Numbered from the stretch's first letter, positions 33,782 to 46,290 are shown. The stretch: DNA of 64,000 bases from Posidonia oceanica (GCA_037176725.1 JAZBRS010000060.1:51364001-51428000); one strand, 5' to 3'. Numbers and translations: made by a program. Notes: a model not told the origin generated them from the letters alone.

Positions 33782-36700
33782 TGTAGTAATCCCGATGTTC
33801 AGATCGTCCATGCACACTGCCAGAGGCTCACGTGCACCGATCGGAATCAGGCTCACTATAAGCGGCTATGTTCGAGGAGGAGGGCTCAACTCGAAAACAC
33901 TTAAAACAGAGGAGAAAAGATAAGAAAAGAAGAAGATAAGACAATTCAGAGTCGCCACCATGTCTATTATCGGGAGACAAGGAAAACCAGGGGAAATGCG
34001 TGAGTTAACATGCAAAAAGCAAGCAAAAGATGCAATGCAAAGCAGTGCAAAAGAAAACAAATGCAAATGATATGACTCATGCCTAGGATAAGGGCAATAT
34101 GGTCATTGCAAGCCAAAAGACTGGGCAAGGACTCCTGTTATGTGCGGGGAAGGTGTTAGGCACCCCCAACACGCCCGAGAATCGGTCTTTCTAGGCTTAC
34201 GCTCGCATACGTAGGGAAATGCAGGTTTGAATGCCTAAATGCCAATGAATGCTTGAATGAATGCTCATAGGTGTGCTCTAAGTGGTGGGATGCAATGCAG
34301 GAAAGTAAATGTGCAGTCTAAGTGCTCAACAGCGCTGTCTGTGTTCCGAACTGGGCGAAACCTGGCTTGTGAGAACTCCAGGCAGTAAGCATCACTGCCT
34401 TATATGCAAATGCAGACGAAAAAGCAAAACAGCGGTAAAACAAAGCAATGCCGGCGACATGCAAGAGAAAATAGCGTAAAACACGTGAAACAATGTGAGA
34501 AACGAGAGCAGCACACAAAACGGTGCAAGAAAACAAGATCGAGACACAAAACGGTGTAAGAAAGAAGAGTGGCACGCGAAACGGTGCGAGAGAACAAGGC
34601 AACATGCGAAACAGTGCGAGAGAACAAGGCAGCACGCGAAATGGTGCCAAAAGCAAAGCAGGCACGCAAAACGGTGCCAAAAACAGAGCGGGCACACAAA
34701 ACGGTGCCAAAAGCAGAGTAGGCACGCAAAACAATGCCAAAAACAGAGTGGGCACGCGAAACGGTGCCAAAGACGAAGCGGGCATGCGAAACGGTGCCAA
34801 AACAAGCGAGATAAAACATCGATAAAGCCATGCAGATGCAAATGCAAAGAGAAATGACAGGAGAAGCAAAAGGGGAAGTAAACAGGGCAAGTGTGAGAAC
34901 GAGCGCCATTTAAAGACCATGCGACTTAGGTGTGAAGACCTACAAAGGGGGAGGGAAGCAAGTGGAAGGATTACCTCTGTTTTGTGACTGTTTCCCACCA
35001 AAATGTCCCACGTTGTGTCCCACACGCTGCCAAGAGCTCGCGATGCGATCGGATCATGAAAAAGGGGGAAGAAAGTCGCAATTAGTGGTGAATCTAGGGG
35101 AAACGCGGCATAAAGCACTGGGAGTACGCGAAAAGAGGGAGCAGAGTTGATAGATAAGAAGAGGAGGTCTTATTCTACATGCTCGAGAAATCAGAAAGCA
35201 AAAACAATGCATGGAATGCAAATGGTGTGCAAATGAATCCTGTGCAAGGGTTCAGGAGGACTTACCTTAGAAATCTGAAGCCTGATCTGAAAACTGCTTG
35301 GTCCATGCTGAAGAGTGCTCCGCCGGGGTCGTCTAGGTAGTACGGTTGAGAAGATCCAACGGCCGGATCTGAAGATATCCCAGCTTCAAGGCAGAGGGGC
35401 CAGAACAGGGGAGAAGAATGGATCTAAGTGTACAGGAGGTCCTAGGGGTGTGCACAACAGGTCCTCCCATGTAAATGGGAGCTAAGAATGCTTAAGTGTG
35501 TGCAGGAATGCCAAATGCATGAATGCATGAGTGCAATGCATGCAGAATGCAACAAAAGACCTAGGGATGATTTTTCAGGAAGCTTGGGAACTTATATGCA
35601 ATTTTCGAAAAAGTGGGGGTCTAAATGCAAAGATTTTGAAAAGTTAGGGGCTTTTATGCAAGATTTTTGAAAACTAGAGGGTCTGGATGCAATTTTGCAA
35701 AGTGCAGGGTTTGAAATGCAATTTTGCAAAGCTAAACATGCATTAGGACAAGTTTTGAAATCATATAGGGGATTGGCATGCAATTTTGAAATTAGCAGGG
35801 TCTAAAATGCAATTTTGTAAGCAAAACAGCGGTCTTAATGGTCTGGGAATGCAAACAGGAGTTCTATATGCAATTTTTAAATATGCAGGGTCTAAAATGC
35901 AATTTTATAAGCAAAAGATGCATTTAAATGACTTTTATAAGCATGCAGAGGACCTATGTGCAATTTTTAAAACATGCAGGGTCTAAAATGCAATTTTATA
36001 AGCAAAATATGCATTTAAATGTATGCTATGCATTAATGGAGGACCTATATGCAAAAATCAGAAAGTATGGGGGAAATGATGCAATGCAGTAAGAAAAATT
36101 GAAAAATAAATGCATAAGTTAACAGAATAGAGGACTAAAGTACAAATAGGGAAGACAGCAGGGATTAAAATTGCAATTTACTAAGGTAAAATACAAGCAT
36201 TAAATCAGATTATTGATGGTAGGACTAACATGCAATAATAGAAAACTAGAGGGCCAGAATTAAGATAAACACTGAAAGAAAACACTATAGAGGGACTAAC
36301 ATGCAATTAGGCAGTTTTTTAGATTTTTTATGCAATTTCATATGATTTAAATTCAAAATTAAATGAGTTTTAAATAGAGGTAGGACCTGAATGCAATAAA
36401 CCAAAAACAAAGACCGAAAATGCAATTTAATAACAAAATAGCTTAGTAAAGAAAAAAATAAAGCTACAGTATTTGCCAGAAGAACGGCCACTGTAGCAGA
36501 TCGCTACCAGTGGCCGGAGGGGAGGAACGGGGGCTGCTGGAGACGCACGGGAAGGTCGGCAATGCTCTCCGGAGCTCGGCAGAGGTTGCTGCAGCCTCGG
36601 CGAGCCGTGACGCTGCTTGAGGATGGCCGGAAGTGGCGTCGGAGGTCTGCAGTCCAAAGGAAGACCGTCCGGACGATCGGCGCGACGGGAGGGCATTCTG

Positions 36701-39674
36701 AAGCCACCGGAGTGCTGCTGCTGGCCGTGCGGACCTTGGGGAATCGACGGAGCGGCGTTCTGCTGGCTGGTGCGGCGAGGCGAGCTCGGAGCTCGCTGGA
36801 GAAGACGGGTCAGCGGCGGTGCTGACCCAGCGAAAGAGGGAAGATAACCCCAATCTGAGGGGTGGAAAAGCATGCCGGAACGAAATTTAGGTAAAGGGGA
36901 AGAAGTGGTACCTTTTCCATAGGCTGGGTCGTCCTCCCAACGTAGGTGGCTTTAGTACTTACCGGCGGAGGTCGTCTGGTGGTTGCAGGCGCTGTCGACG
37001 GCTCGAGAGCGTCTGGATCTCCTCAGTGAAGTACTCCGGAGCTTCCTGGATGCTCGGAGCAAAGCTTCGACGGCCGGTGCGAAAATTGGCTTCAATGGGT
37101 GCTTGAGAAGCAGCCGGAGGTGGGTGGAGGTGTCTGCTACCTTCTGGATCAACCGGAGGGTACCGGCGGCTTGCTGGAGGTTTGGTGATGGTCTCTGGGG
37201 GGTTGAATTGGGTTGTGGTGGATTGGAGAGGAAGATTGAGGTGTCGGGTGATTTTCTGGCAGAAGAGGGGCTAACTGTTTGTGGTGGAGGGCTTAGTCTG
37301 TGAGGGGGAAGAAGGCTGAGGCTCGAGTGGGTCGGAGAGGTGGAGTTCTGGTGAGTTAGGTGAAGAAGTTTGGGAAGGTTCAGTGGGGTGTTGTGTTGGG
37401 AATTTTTAGAGAAAGGGGGTGATGGGTTCTGCTGGGGAAATGGGTGAATTGAGGGGTAGTTTCAGAGTGGTTCTTGATGCTGAATGGAGGGCTGAGGTGG
37501 TGGTTGTCTGGGTGAGATTGGGGGAGGAATTGGGAAAGATTTTCTAGGTTGTTGGAGATCTGGTTTCAGTGGAATGGAAGAGGAAGAAGAGGCTCAGATT
37601 TTCAGTGGAAGAAGGAGGGGATTTGGATGCTGGATGCTCTGGATTCTCTCACTCTCTCTCGAACGACGAAAAGGCGAAAGAGGAGAAGAAGGCTGGAGGT
37701 TTTTAAGCAGCTGGGATGGAGTGGAGTGCGGTGGATTTTGAATTGACCCCGGTGGGAGCAACTGCAGCTGAGGTGAAGGGAGGCGGCCGACGAGGGTGAC
37801 GGGCAATAAATGCCCTCGGAGAAGCCGCTGAGATGCTGAGAGAGGGGAAGTGAACTGGAGCTGATGGCGATCGGGAGGGAAGGGAGTTGAAATCAAATTT
37901 GAAGAGAAGGAGAGAGAGCTGGCGCGGGAGAAACTGTGGCAGAAGAAGAAGAAGAAGGAGGGAAGAGGAGGAAGAAGGCTGGCGTGCGTGGGCCGGGCTG
38001 CGCGAAAAGAAAAAATAAAAGAAAGAAAGAAAAGAAAGAAGGGAAGAGGGAGAGGTGGTGGGGAGAATGGGCGGGACCGAGCCTAGCAAGAAAAGAAAAA
38101 AAAATAGAAAGAAAGGAAGAAAGGAAGGAAAGGGAAGAGGAAGAGAAAGGAGAAAGAAATAAAATAGAGAAAAATAAAATAAAAATAGAAAAAGTTATTA
38201 GAATGATTATGTTTTAAGTTAGGACTTTGATTAAGTTTTTTTAATGATTGTTTTTGACTAGTTAATTAGGTTTAAAGGGGTTTAGTTTTGATTAGGGTTT
38301 TTAGGGTTTTCTTTGTTTTCGATTTGTTTTTTGATTTTGATCAAATGTTTGTTAAGTCTTTTAAGTTGTTTCTTAATTGTGTCTTTCTTGTTAAGTACTT
38401 GGGATGTTAATTAAGATTTTTTTTAAAGTTTGTTTTTAGATTAATTAGGGTGAGTTTTAGATTCTTGATTTTAGTCTTTTTTTTCTTAAGTCTTCTTTGA
38501 TTTGCTTTTTATTAATTTTGTTTGTTAAATTCTTTTAGCATTTTTTTCTTAGGTTAGGTTTTCTTGTTAGGTTTTTAATTAGGTGTTCTTAAATTTTGAT
38601 TGTTTGTTTTATTATTTTTTAATTAAATTTTCAATTTTTCTTTTGAGAGTTGTTAAGTTAGGTTTTTCCTTCTTAATTATTAGCCCCTGCATTTCTTAAG
38701 TGTTTTCTTTCTTTTAGGATTTGTTTTCCTGGTTGTTTTTAATAGGATTTTACTTTTACTTGTTTTGATTACATTTTGGTTTTATTCCTTGATTTTACAA
38801 CATTTTCCTTCTGTTTGTTTTGCATTCTTAAGTTGCATTCTTGATTTTCCATTTTAGTTAGATTTAGTTAGATTTAGGTTTTTAATTGTTTGTTTAATGT
38901 TTTTAATTATTTTTCTTAGGGTTTTGGTTTGCTTTCCTCTTGTTTTAGAGTTTTAGAGATTTTTAAGGATTTTTTAGGGATTTAGTAGGAGAAAGGAAAA
39001 GAAAAGGAAAAGGAAGAAGAAAAGGGAGAAATGGAGGAATAAAGGGGAAAAGGAAGAGTTGAAAGAAAGTAATTTTTTGAAAGTCAAAGAAAATGCTAAA
39101 AATAAGATAAAAATAGGAATAAGATTGAGAAGAGATAGAAGCACAAGGGGGGCCCACAGCCAGGCAAGAAAAAGGGAGAGAAGGGGATGAAAAGAAGGAG
39201 GATAATCAGGAGAGAGAGAGAGGAGAGAGAAAAGAATAATCCAAGAGAGAGAAAAGGATAATTTGGGTAAATGGAGGGTTTAGAGGTTTTGAAAAGAGGT
39301 GAAATTTGGGGAGTGTGTAGCCTAGGGTCACTAGTGTTGGACCTAGGGCTTTGGTTTAGTTTTGAGAAAGTTTTGGAGGGGTTTTGAGGTATAGAAAAAG
39401 GGTAGTTTTACCTAGGTTTTCTAGGGTTTTTGGGAGTGGTTTCGGTTTGAAAATTTCTAAGTGTTTGGGTAGGTTTGGTAAGTTGGGAATGATGAGTTTT
39501 CTTATGGTTTCTGGGTAGTTTTTGAGCTTGGGAAAGGGGTGCAATCTTGGGTTAAGTTTAGGCTTGTTTTGAAGGGTAGGATGGAAAGGATTGTGTAGTT
39601 TTGACCTAGGTTTGGATCTAGAAGTCACCACAAGATTCCAATTGATTCAAGCCTGTCAAAATGGGGTGTCAACA
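33782..39674 (-). mobile_element. Solo LTR E inserted in the 5' LTR of element B
   Basis: On the minus strand it starts TGTTGACACCCCATTTTGAC at 39674 and ends GGGATTACTACA at 33782. GGTGG flanks both sides (33777-33781, 39675-39679), a target duplication. At 5893 bp it is the longest complete LTR here. From its 3' end it holds: the PBS-like word (33948-33958), the conserved core, a 30-bp repeat array (34490-34810), AT-rich quasi-periodic DNA (35590-36440), a GC-rich section (36480-37150), purine-rich tracts, TTAATTAGGGTTTT-rich DNA, and a TAGGGTTT (telobox complement) cluster near its start. Confidence 0.92.
34490..34810. repeat. 30-bp tandem array in LTR E (about ten copies)
   Basis: Imperfect 30-bp units of the form GGCACGCAAAACGGTGCCAA plus about ten variable bases. 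The period is a multiple of three, so long frames with 10-residue repeats stay open on both strands. Each unit also holds the inverted pair GGCAC/GTGCC. F has a related array at 60590-61050, and 54355-54545 in element B's 3' LTR has a shorter one. Confidence 0.75.
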
Positions 39675-42083
39675 GGTGGCTTCTGAACCAAACACTTAAG
39701 CAAAACCCAAAATCACACCCTTCTTTTCAAACCAAAACTCCAAATCAAATACCAAAAACAAACCTAGAACTACACCTGTTTTCTAGCCCAAAAACCATCC
39801 AAAAACCCTAGGAAAACACATCCCTTTCTTCAACCTAGAAAACCATTCAAAAACCCTAAGAATTTCCCATCAAAACTACTCCCAAAAACCCTAGAAAACC
39901 TAGGTAAACTACCCTTTTTCTAGCCCAAAAACCATCCAAAATCCCTAGGAAAACACATCCCTTTCTTCAACCTAGAAAACCATCCAAAAACCCTAAGAAT
40001 TTTCAACCAAAACTACTCCCAAAAACCCTAGAAAACCTAGGTAAAACCACCCTTTTTCTAAATCTAAAATCCTTCCAAAAACCTCCCAAAAACCCTAGAA
40101 ATCCTAGGTAAAATCACCCTTTTTCTAAACCCAAAATCCTTCCAAAAACCTCCCAAAATCCCATTAGAAACCCTAGGTCACACACTCACTCAAAACCACT
40201 CCAAATCCAAGCCTTTATCTTTCTCATCTCTCCTGATTATCCTTTTCTCTCTCCTTTTTATCCTCCTTCTCATTCTCCTTCTTCTCCTCTCTTTCTTTCT
40301 TCTTTTCTTGCTCTCCAGTGGGCCCACCTTATGCTTCTTTCTTTCCTTTATTTTATCTTTATTTTTATTTCATTTTATTTTATCCCATGTTATTTAATCT
40401 TTAATTTCTTTCCTTCCCTCCCTTTCTTTCTTTCTTTCTCCCTTCCTTCCTTTCTTTCCTTCTTTCTTTCCTTCTTTCTTTTCCTTTTTTCCACATTAAA
40501 CCCTAAAACCCTAATTAAAAAAGGAAAACCCAAGAAGAAACAAATCAAAACCTTAAAAAATAATTAAAAAACTTGGACAAACAATTAGAAGAAAAATCCA
40601 GCTAAAAAGTAGCTAAAGACTAAGAATACAATCCAAAAATACAATTAAAAACAAACAAAAGGAAAAAACCCTTTTAAAAACAATCAAAAGAAAATCCTAG
40701 AAAAAAAAAGAAACAATCCAAGAACCTAGGATAAAAATAATTAAAAAACAACAACAAACAATTAACAAACCTAAAAGACAATTAAAATATAAACTCATGA
40801 AAAACAATTAAAAGACTTAACTTAAAAATAATTAAAAAACTTAACAAACAATTAAAACAAACTTAAAAACAATTAAAAGAAAAACCTAAGAAAAACAATT
40901 ATAAAAACTTAAACAAAACTAAAACCCCTCTAAACCCTAATTAAAAAATTAAAAACAATCTTCTAAACCCTAATTAAAAACCTTAATTTAAAAAAATTAC
41001 TTTTTCTATTCCCAAAACCTAATTTCCCTTTCTTTTTCTCCTTCTTTTTTCCTACCCATTTTCTTTTTTTTCTTCTCTTTTTATCCGACCCTGCCCACTA
41101 CTGCCTTCCCCTTCTCTCTTTTTTCTTTTTTTTCAGCAGCTCAGCCCACCTTCTCCTCCTCCTTCCTTTCTTTTTTCCTTTCTTCTTTCCCGGCCTTCTC
41201 CTTCTTCTTCCATCTCCTTTCTCCCACAGCCTACGACCTTCAGCCAGAATCTTCTCCCCCTCGGCCAGCTGCCTTCCCTCCATTTGCAAAAACCAATTTC
41301 CCCCCACCATCGCCATCACCTCGCCTGCCACTCCTGCACTCACAGCCTCTCTCAGCCCTCCTGTCCTTTGGTTGCTCACCCCTCTGCGGTAGTAACTCCG
41401 GGCCTTGTCGCGCGTCCTGTTCGGCCAGCCCTCCTCTCAGCACTAGTCTCCTCGCGCTCGTGGATTTCAAATTCTCCACTCGAGTGCTCGGCCCTGGTTA
41501 AAACCAATCCCTTCTCTTTCTCCTTAGCCACCTTTTTTTTCGGAGCAAATCAAGAGAGCCAGAGAGAACCAGAGAAAGCACCCAATCCCTCCTTCTTCCT
41601 CTGAAATTCCGAACTCCTTCTCTCAGCAACCAGCTTCCTTCCAGCTTCCACTCTTCTGCATTCCACTCCCCAATCCACACCACAACACCCAGCATCTCCA
41701 CCTTCCACATTTCATCGCCCATCCAGCAATCCAGAATCCACCCCCAAACACCCGTAGCCTCCACTCACCATCAGACCTCTACTCCCTCCGAAATTCCCAG
41801 CTCCACAGTCCACTCCATCACCCCAAACTCCTCCACCCTACTCACCGAACCACCACCTTCTCAGACCACCCAACACTTCACCCCCAAACTCCCCGGTTTT
41901 GCGTGTTTATTCACGCATTTCCCCGGCTTATCTTATCTTTTCTTTCCTTTTTTCCCTTTTTTAAGTGTTTTCGAGTCAAGTCTTCCTTCTCGGACACACC
42001 CGCTATTAGTAAACCTGATTCCGATCGGTGCACACGAGCTTTGGCAGCGTACATGGATGTTCTGAACATCGGGATTACTACAG

Positions 42084-42539
42084 TGGTGACTCTGCTGGGG
42101 ATTACAAGACTCTGGCTTTCGCTTTTGGCTTTCGCTCGCTTGCTTTTTTGCATCTTTGTCTGCCTTTTGCCCTTTGCCTTGCTTATTGCTTGCTTGCTTG
42201 CCTGTCTGCTTTGCCCAGCGAAGTTGACAGTGACGACTCCGTTGGGGATTACAAGACTCCGGCTTTCGCTTTTGGCTTTCGCTCGCTTGCTTTTTTGCAT
42301 CTTTGTCTGCCTTTTGCCCTTTGCCTTGCTTATTGCTTGCTTGCCTGCCTGTCAACTTTACCCAGCGAAGTCGACAGTGGCGACTCCGCTAGGGAGACTC
42401 GCACTTCGGCTTTCGTTTTGGTTTTCTTGCTCACTTGTTTTGCAGTTTTGCTTGCCTTGTGCCTTTGCACCCTTTGCCTGATTGTGTGCTCCCCTATGCC
42501 AATCCCTAGCGAGTCGCATTGTGGCAACTCTGCTTGGGT
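42084..42539 (+). repeat. Four tandem copies of the primer binding site region
   Basis: TGGTGACTCTGCTGGGGA (42084-42101) directly follows the LTR. Related copies follow at 42231-42248 (TGACGACTCCGTTGGGGA), 42378-42395 (TGGCGACTCCGCTAGGGA) and 42522-42539 (TGGCAACTCTGCTTGGGT). Spacing is 147, 147 and 144 bp. The DNA between them (CGGCTTTCGCTTTTGGCTTT and so on) is repeated too. Spacing divisible by three leaves a long open frame (42028-42831) with no recognisable protein. The third copy is closest to the intact PBS of element A. Confidence 0.85.
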
Positions 42540-43678
42540 TTTGCACTTCTTTGCCTGTTTTGCCTTGGCATGCTTTGTTATTTGCTCTGCTTTGTCTACT
42601 TCGACTTTCTTGCTTGTTTACATGCTTCTTTCTTTGATCTGCTTTTATTTACTCTATTGCTTATCTGTCTTTACTTTCTTCGTCTGTTGGCTCATTATTG
42701 CTTTATTCCTCGCGTTATGCATGCCTACATACTTGTTTGGCAATGATACATGCTTTTTGAGTGATGAATGCTTCTTTTACACACTTGCTATGCCACTACA
42801 CATGCACATGCCTTGCATATATGCCTTTTGATGTGATAAGTGTTTTTCTTTTCACTATCGTGTCCACAAATACTTGCACATGCCATGTGCATGCCTTTTG
42901 CCTTGTTGCGTGATTGTTTGCATGCCATGTTTGTCTGTCTCTTTCCCCTTTGCATATGCCATGTCTAGGATAGTAGAAACATGCTTGCTTAATTTAAAAG
43001 CTACAATAAAGCCAAGCAATAACATTTAAGCACAACTAGAGCCAAAAACCTGTAATTTTCCCCCTTTTGGTTAATAAAACGCAAGTAAAACACTTTAAAG
43101 CATTTTGCATGTTTGATTCATTTTAGAAAGCATGCATCCTCTCTTCTGAGTCCACCCATAGTCTGCGAAGGACGGTCCCAGCCTCTTATTCCACTACTTT
43201 GGCGTGGCGCAAGTCAGTCGGTCTGCCCCCCCTTGTCCAGGGGTCGTGTCGGTGTTAGTGGAGGGTACCACCTACGCTTTTGGCGGGGTCGAGGCCACCA
43301 ACGCACCACCCTGTTATCACCTGAGCTCTGGCCAGGATCTAGACAGGGACCCACTTTTTTCTGACCTGGAGTCTGTCCAAACCCATTACCCATGAGTGCG
43401 TCCTAGTAGGCCATCTACTCAGGACATGCATGGTGAGAGAGCACATTTTAGAGCATTCATATGCATGTATGCCATTCATGCCACTTCTAATAATTCTTTA
43501 TTGCATTCAACCTCTAAAGCCTTTACTCTTTTTGTAGGTAGGTGCGGGATCTGCTGCCCGGACCCTGAGCATCCCACCTCTGTCTCTGAGTTACTCATCG
43601 CTTCCGGCAGTAACTCCCCTTAGGCCTTGCATCTTTGTTTTCTCGTCGCAGCCTTCCCTCACTTAGACTCGGTCAGCG
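42540..43678 (+). other. Element B leader between PBS array and gag
   Basis: The leader is T-rich, with many TGCATG/GCATGC words, then a GC-richer section from 43130. It matches the element A leader in places (for example ATTTAAAAGCTACAATAAAG against the complement near 9410-9440). No gene is seen. Confidence 0.6.
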
Positions 43679-46117
43679 ATGGCCTAGTCTGCCGGTGAGC
43701 TCCGCTTCTCTGTTGACTCGGAGGGGTTTACCACTTGGGTCCCTCTGGATTTCACTTCCACTCACTCTGTGCCCTCTGTGACACCAGGACTCCACCCTCA
43801 AGTGTCTGGGGCACCCCAGTTTGCTGCGGGCCATTGGCAGACATGCGCCCCTCCGGATCCGGTCATCGAGTCTGTCTCGATGACCGCCCCTTGTGTTCTA
43901 GAGGTGCCTCTGACCCCTCTGTCCCTAGGTTATGTCGCTTCCGACATCCCTTCTGCTGCGGCGACCTTTACCCTAGGTTCTCGACCTCTTGAGTCTGCCC
44001 CCTGGCCGGTCATGCAATTCTGTGTTCCCACTCACGGGTCCCCTGAAGTGCGGTATCGGCACCTGATGGAGCTTGCCCACACACTGCAGGGTATGGCTCT
44101 ATCAGTTCGCCCTCTTGTATTCCTGTTGCCCCTGAGGTTCCTCTAAGGCCTGCTCTTGCACACACTGCACTCCCGCCCAGACCATCGCCCCAGCTACACA
44201 CTGCTCTGGTGATGGGGGCGCAGCATCTGTCTCCTGCTTCTGCACAACACTATGCACTGCATGCAACTCTGTCACCTGGTGATCAGTCCTTCAGGCTGGT
44301 TGGAGCACAGTACCCCACTAGCTCGCTGCCCCACACCGTGCCTGCGCAGCAACTATTGCTCCAGCACTCTGCACCACGCACTGCACAGCATGTTATCTAT
44401 CCATCCCCCTTGCATCAGGTTCAGAACCCAGCATACTTCCCTGCCTACACAGCACCACCGCACGAATATGCTGGCCATCACGTCGCTCCACCAGGCGACA
44501 CGATGGTGGATCTAGAGGAGCACCTCGGTGTGACCCAGACGGCGTATGTGGTCCCTACCCCTGTTGCACCATCCCCTACGGTAGCTAATCCAGACCCCAT
44601 CAATGACAGGATGGACGTTCTGGAGAAAGCACTACGTCTAGTGCAGGGCAAGGACCACCAGTCTTACCAATTTTGTGACCACTGTCTCTTTCCTGAGGCT
44701 GCACTCCCTTCGAAGTTCCGCATCCTGGTCTTCGATAAATACAATGGTAGAGGTTGTCCTATTTCTCAGCTGAAGGCATACCCTGGGGACCTTACTCAGC
44801 TTCAGGCTGATGAAAGGCTCCTTATCCGCCTGTTTCAGAAGAGTTTAACCGGCCCCACGCTCAAGTGGTTCACTTCCCTTGACATACCTGCGGTTCAGAC
44901 TTGGACTGATCTTTCTCAGGCCTTCCTTGAGTAGTATGCTTTCAACCTCGACTTGATCCCCAAGAGGGAGGATCTCATCGCCATCTGGTAGAGTCTCCAA
45001 GAGCCATTCGGGGAGTATGTCGGTCGCTGGTGCTCTTTAGCCGCTTAGGTCAAAGATAGACCCTCCGAGGAGGATTCTATCGAGATGATCGTTAAAGGGG
45101 CGCTGCCAGTGACTGGGACTCTGCTTTGCATTTAGCACATCACTAGCCATGCATTGCTGAAGAGGGCTGGTGTCTGCGTGGAAAGCTCGCTGCAAAGTGG
45201 GCATTTCCCCGCACTTTCTGCATTGGCTAGGTAGGCCAACACCTCCAGCAATCGCCGCAGCAGCAGCAACAACAACAACTCTGCTCCTGACTGCTCCGAA
45301 TAGCACACCGAAGCATGCGCTGATCCTCCCGAAGAGCCTGCCTATGCAGAGAGTTAGCTAGACCCTTTTCCGCTAGAGCACGCACCTAATTTTGCACCCA
45401 CTTCACACACTGCCACCGTCGAGCCTATGCATCATGTTGCACCCGCTCGGCAAGGACACCATCTAGGGCAAAGATGACCTCGTCGAGCTGAGTGTGATTA
45501 CACGCCTCTGTCCGAACCACTGAGCGTCATCTTCCCTCAAGTTGACTCACTCCTGAGACTCCCGGCTGTCCGTCCGTCACCGAATCCCCTTCCGTGGTGG
45601 CATGATACGGATTAGTTCTGTAGTTTCCATCGGGCCACTGGGCACTCAATGGACAACTGCCTCACTCTTCGGGATGCCGTTCAGCTCTTGATCGATCGCA
45701 GGATCATCAGCGTTGACGAGTAGGAGCCAGCACTTACACATACACCTGCACCTACACTTGCACACCCTAGTGTAGCCGATCCTTCCTCTGCCGGAGCCTC
45801 GAGGGTCTACACTAGACTTTTCTGAGTCCCGCTCTACCCTGGTGGATCCTTCCAATCCCATCAGTGCAATCCCCTTTTCCTGCCTTTCCTATCTCGTCTG
45901 AGGGACGCTCAGAGATGCAACGGCAGCATTGACAGCAAGCCCAGTTGCAGCGTCGTCTAGGTTAGTTCCTCCTCCAACTTTTGCAGCCTCAATGCTCCCT
46001 ACACTGCCGTCAGCAACTCCAGTAGCCCCAGTGCTCCCCACACTACCAACCTTGGACCTTGCCGACAACATCAGCAGCATAGGAGCGAACCCAACGCCTC
46101 CCTCCCGAGGTTGCTGA
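43679..46117 (+). pseudogene. gag: Element B gag, broken
   Basis: The start is ATG at 43679; the third codon is TAG where element A has CAG. The N-terminal part runs in one frame to about 44100, then shifts. The capsid is in the frame of 44209-44934, with LPSKFRILVFDKYNGRG, KSLTGPTLKWFTSL and TWTDLSQAFLE. It is followed by TAG at 44932 (Gln in A and C), TAG at 44989 (also in A), and another TAG where A has Gln. The zinc-knuckle-like motif CX2HX4HX4C is near 45618-45660, then DLID-like text and a Pro/Ala/Thr-rich tail. Gag would form the particle. This copy cannot make a full protein unless stops are read through. No pol follows. Confidence 0.88.
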
Positions 46118-46126
46118 CAGGTAAGT
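46115..46126 (+). promoter_or_regulatory. Splice-donor-like site at the gag end of element B
   Basis: TGACAG followed by GTAAGT (donor at 46121) overlaps the end of gag and is a near-perfect plant 5' splice site. Element A has TGACAG/GTGAGT at the same place. Ogre elements are known to splice an intron near gag-pro, which makes splicing plausible here. Confidence 0.5.
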
Positions 46127-46290
46127 CCTTCTTACCTCTTTTTTGATTCCTGCATTGTCTTTTCTTTTCATTTTGTTTTGTTTTTGTGGTTTTTCGCCTT
46201 GTCTGAAAATTATAAAAAGCATAAAATCAACAAAACCCATTAAAAGAACATGCATCCCTTTCTGCTTCTTGCATTCATTTCTTGCATTCG

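Larger units (their letters stand above)
33731..42082 (+). mobile_element. 5' LTR of element B, split by solo LTR E and internally deleted
   Basis: The first 51 bp are at 33731-33781. The rest resumes at 39680 (GGTGG shared) and ends ATTACTACA at 42082. Compared with the 3' LTR, about 2.4 kb is missing at about 41896 (3' LTR 52565-54982 absent), and a further ~50 bp including AATAAA and the PBS-like word is missing near 41930. An open frame at 40331-40567 is identical in sequence to that at 51016-51252, which shows high LTR identity. The missing part includes the GC-rich section. Confidence 0.88.

Noticed and set aside
36504..36853. Long overlapping frames in GC-rich LTR sections
   Set aside because: Frames are open on several strands at once, as expected from GC-rich, CpG-rich DNA; sequences differ between LTR copies with shifts.
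42028..42831. 267-codon open frame across the PBS array
   Set aside because: It starts inside the LTR and runs through four PBS copies with periods divisible by three. The peptide is hydrophobic by composition only, and I see no known domain.
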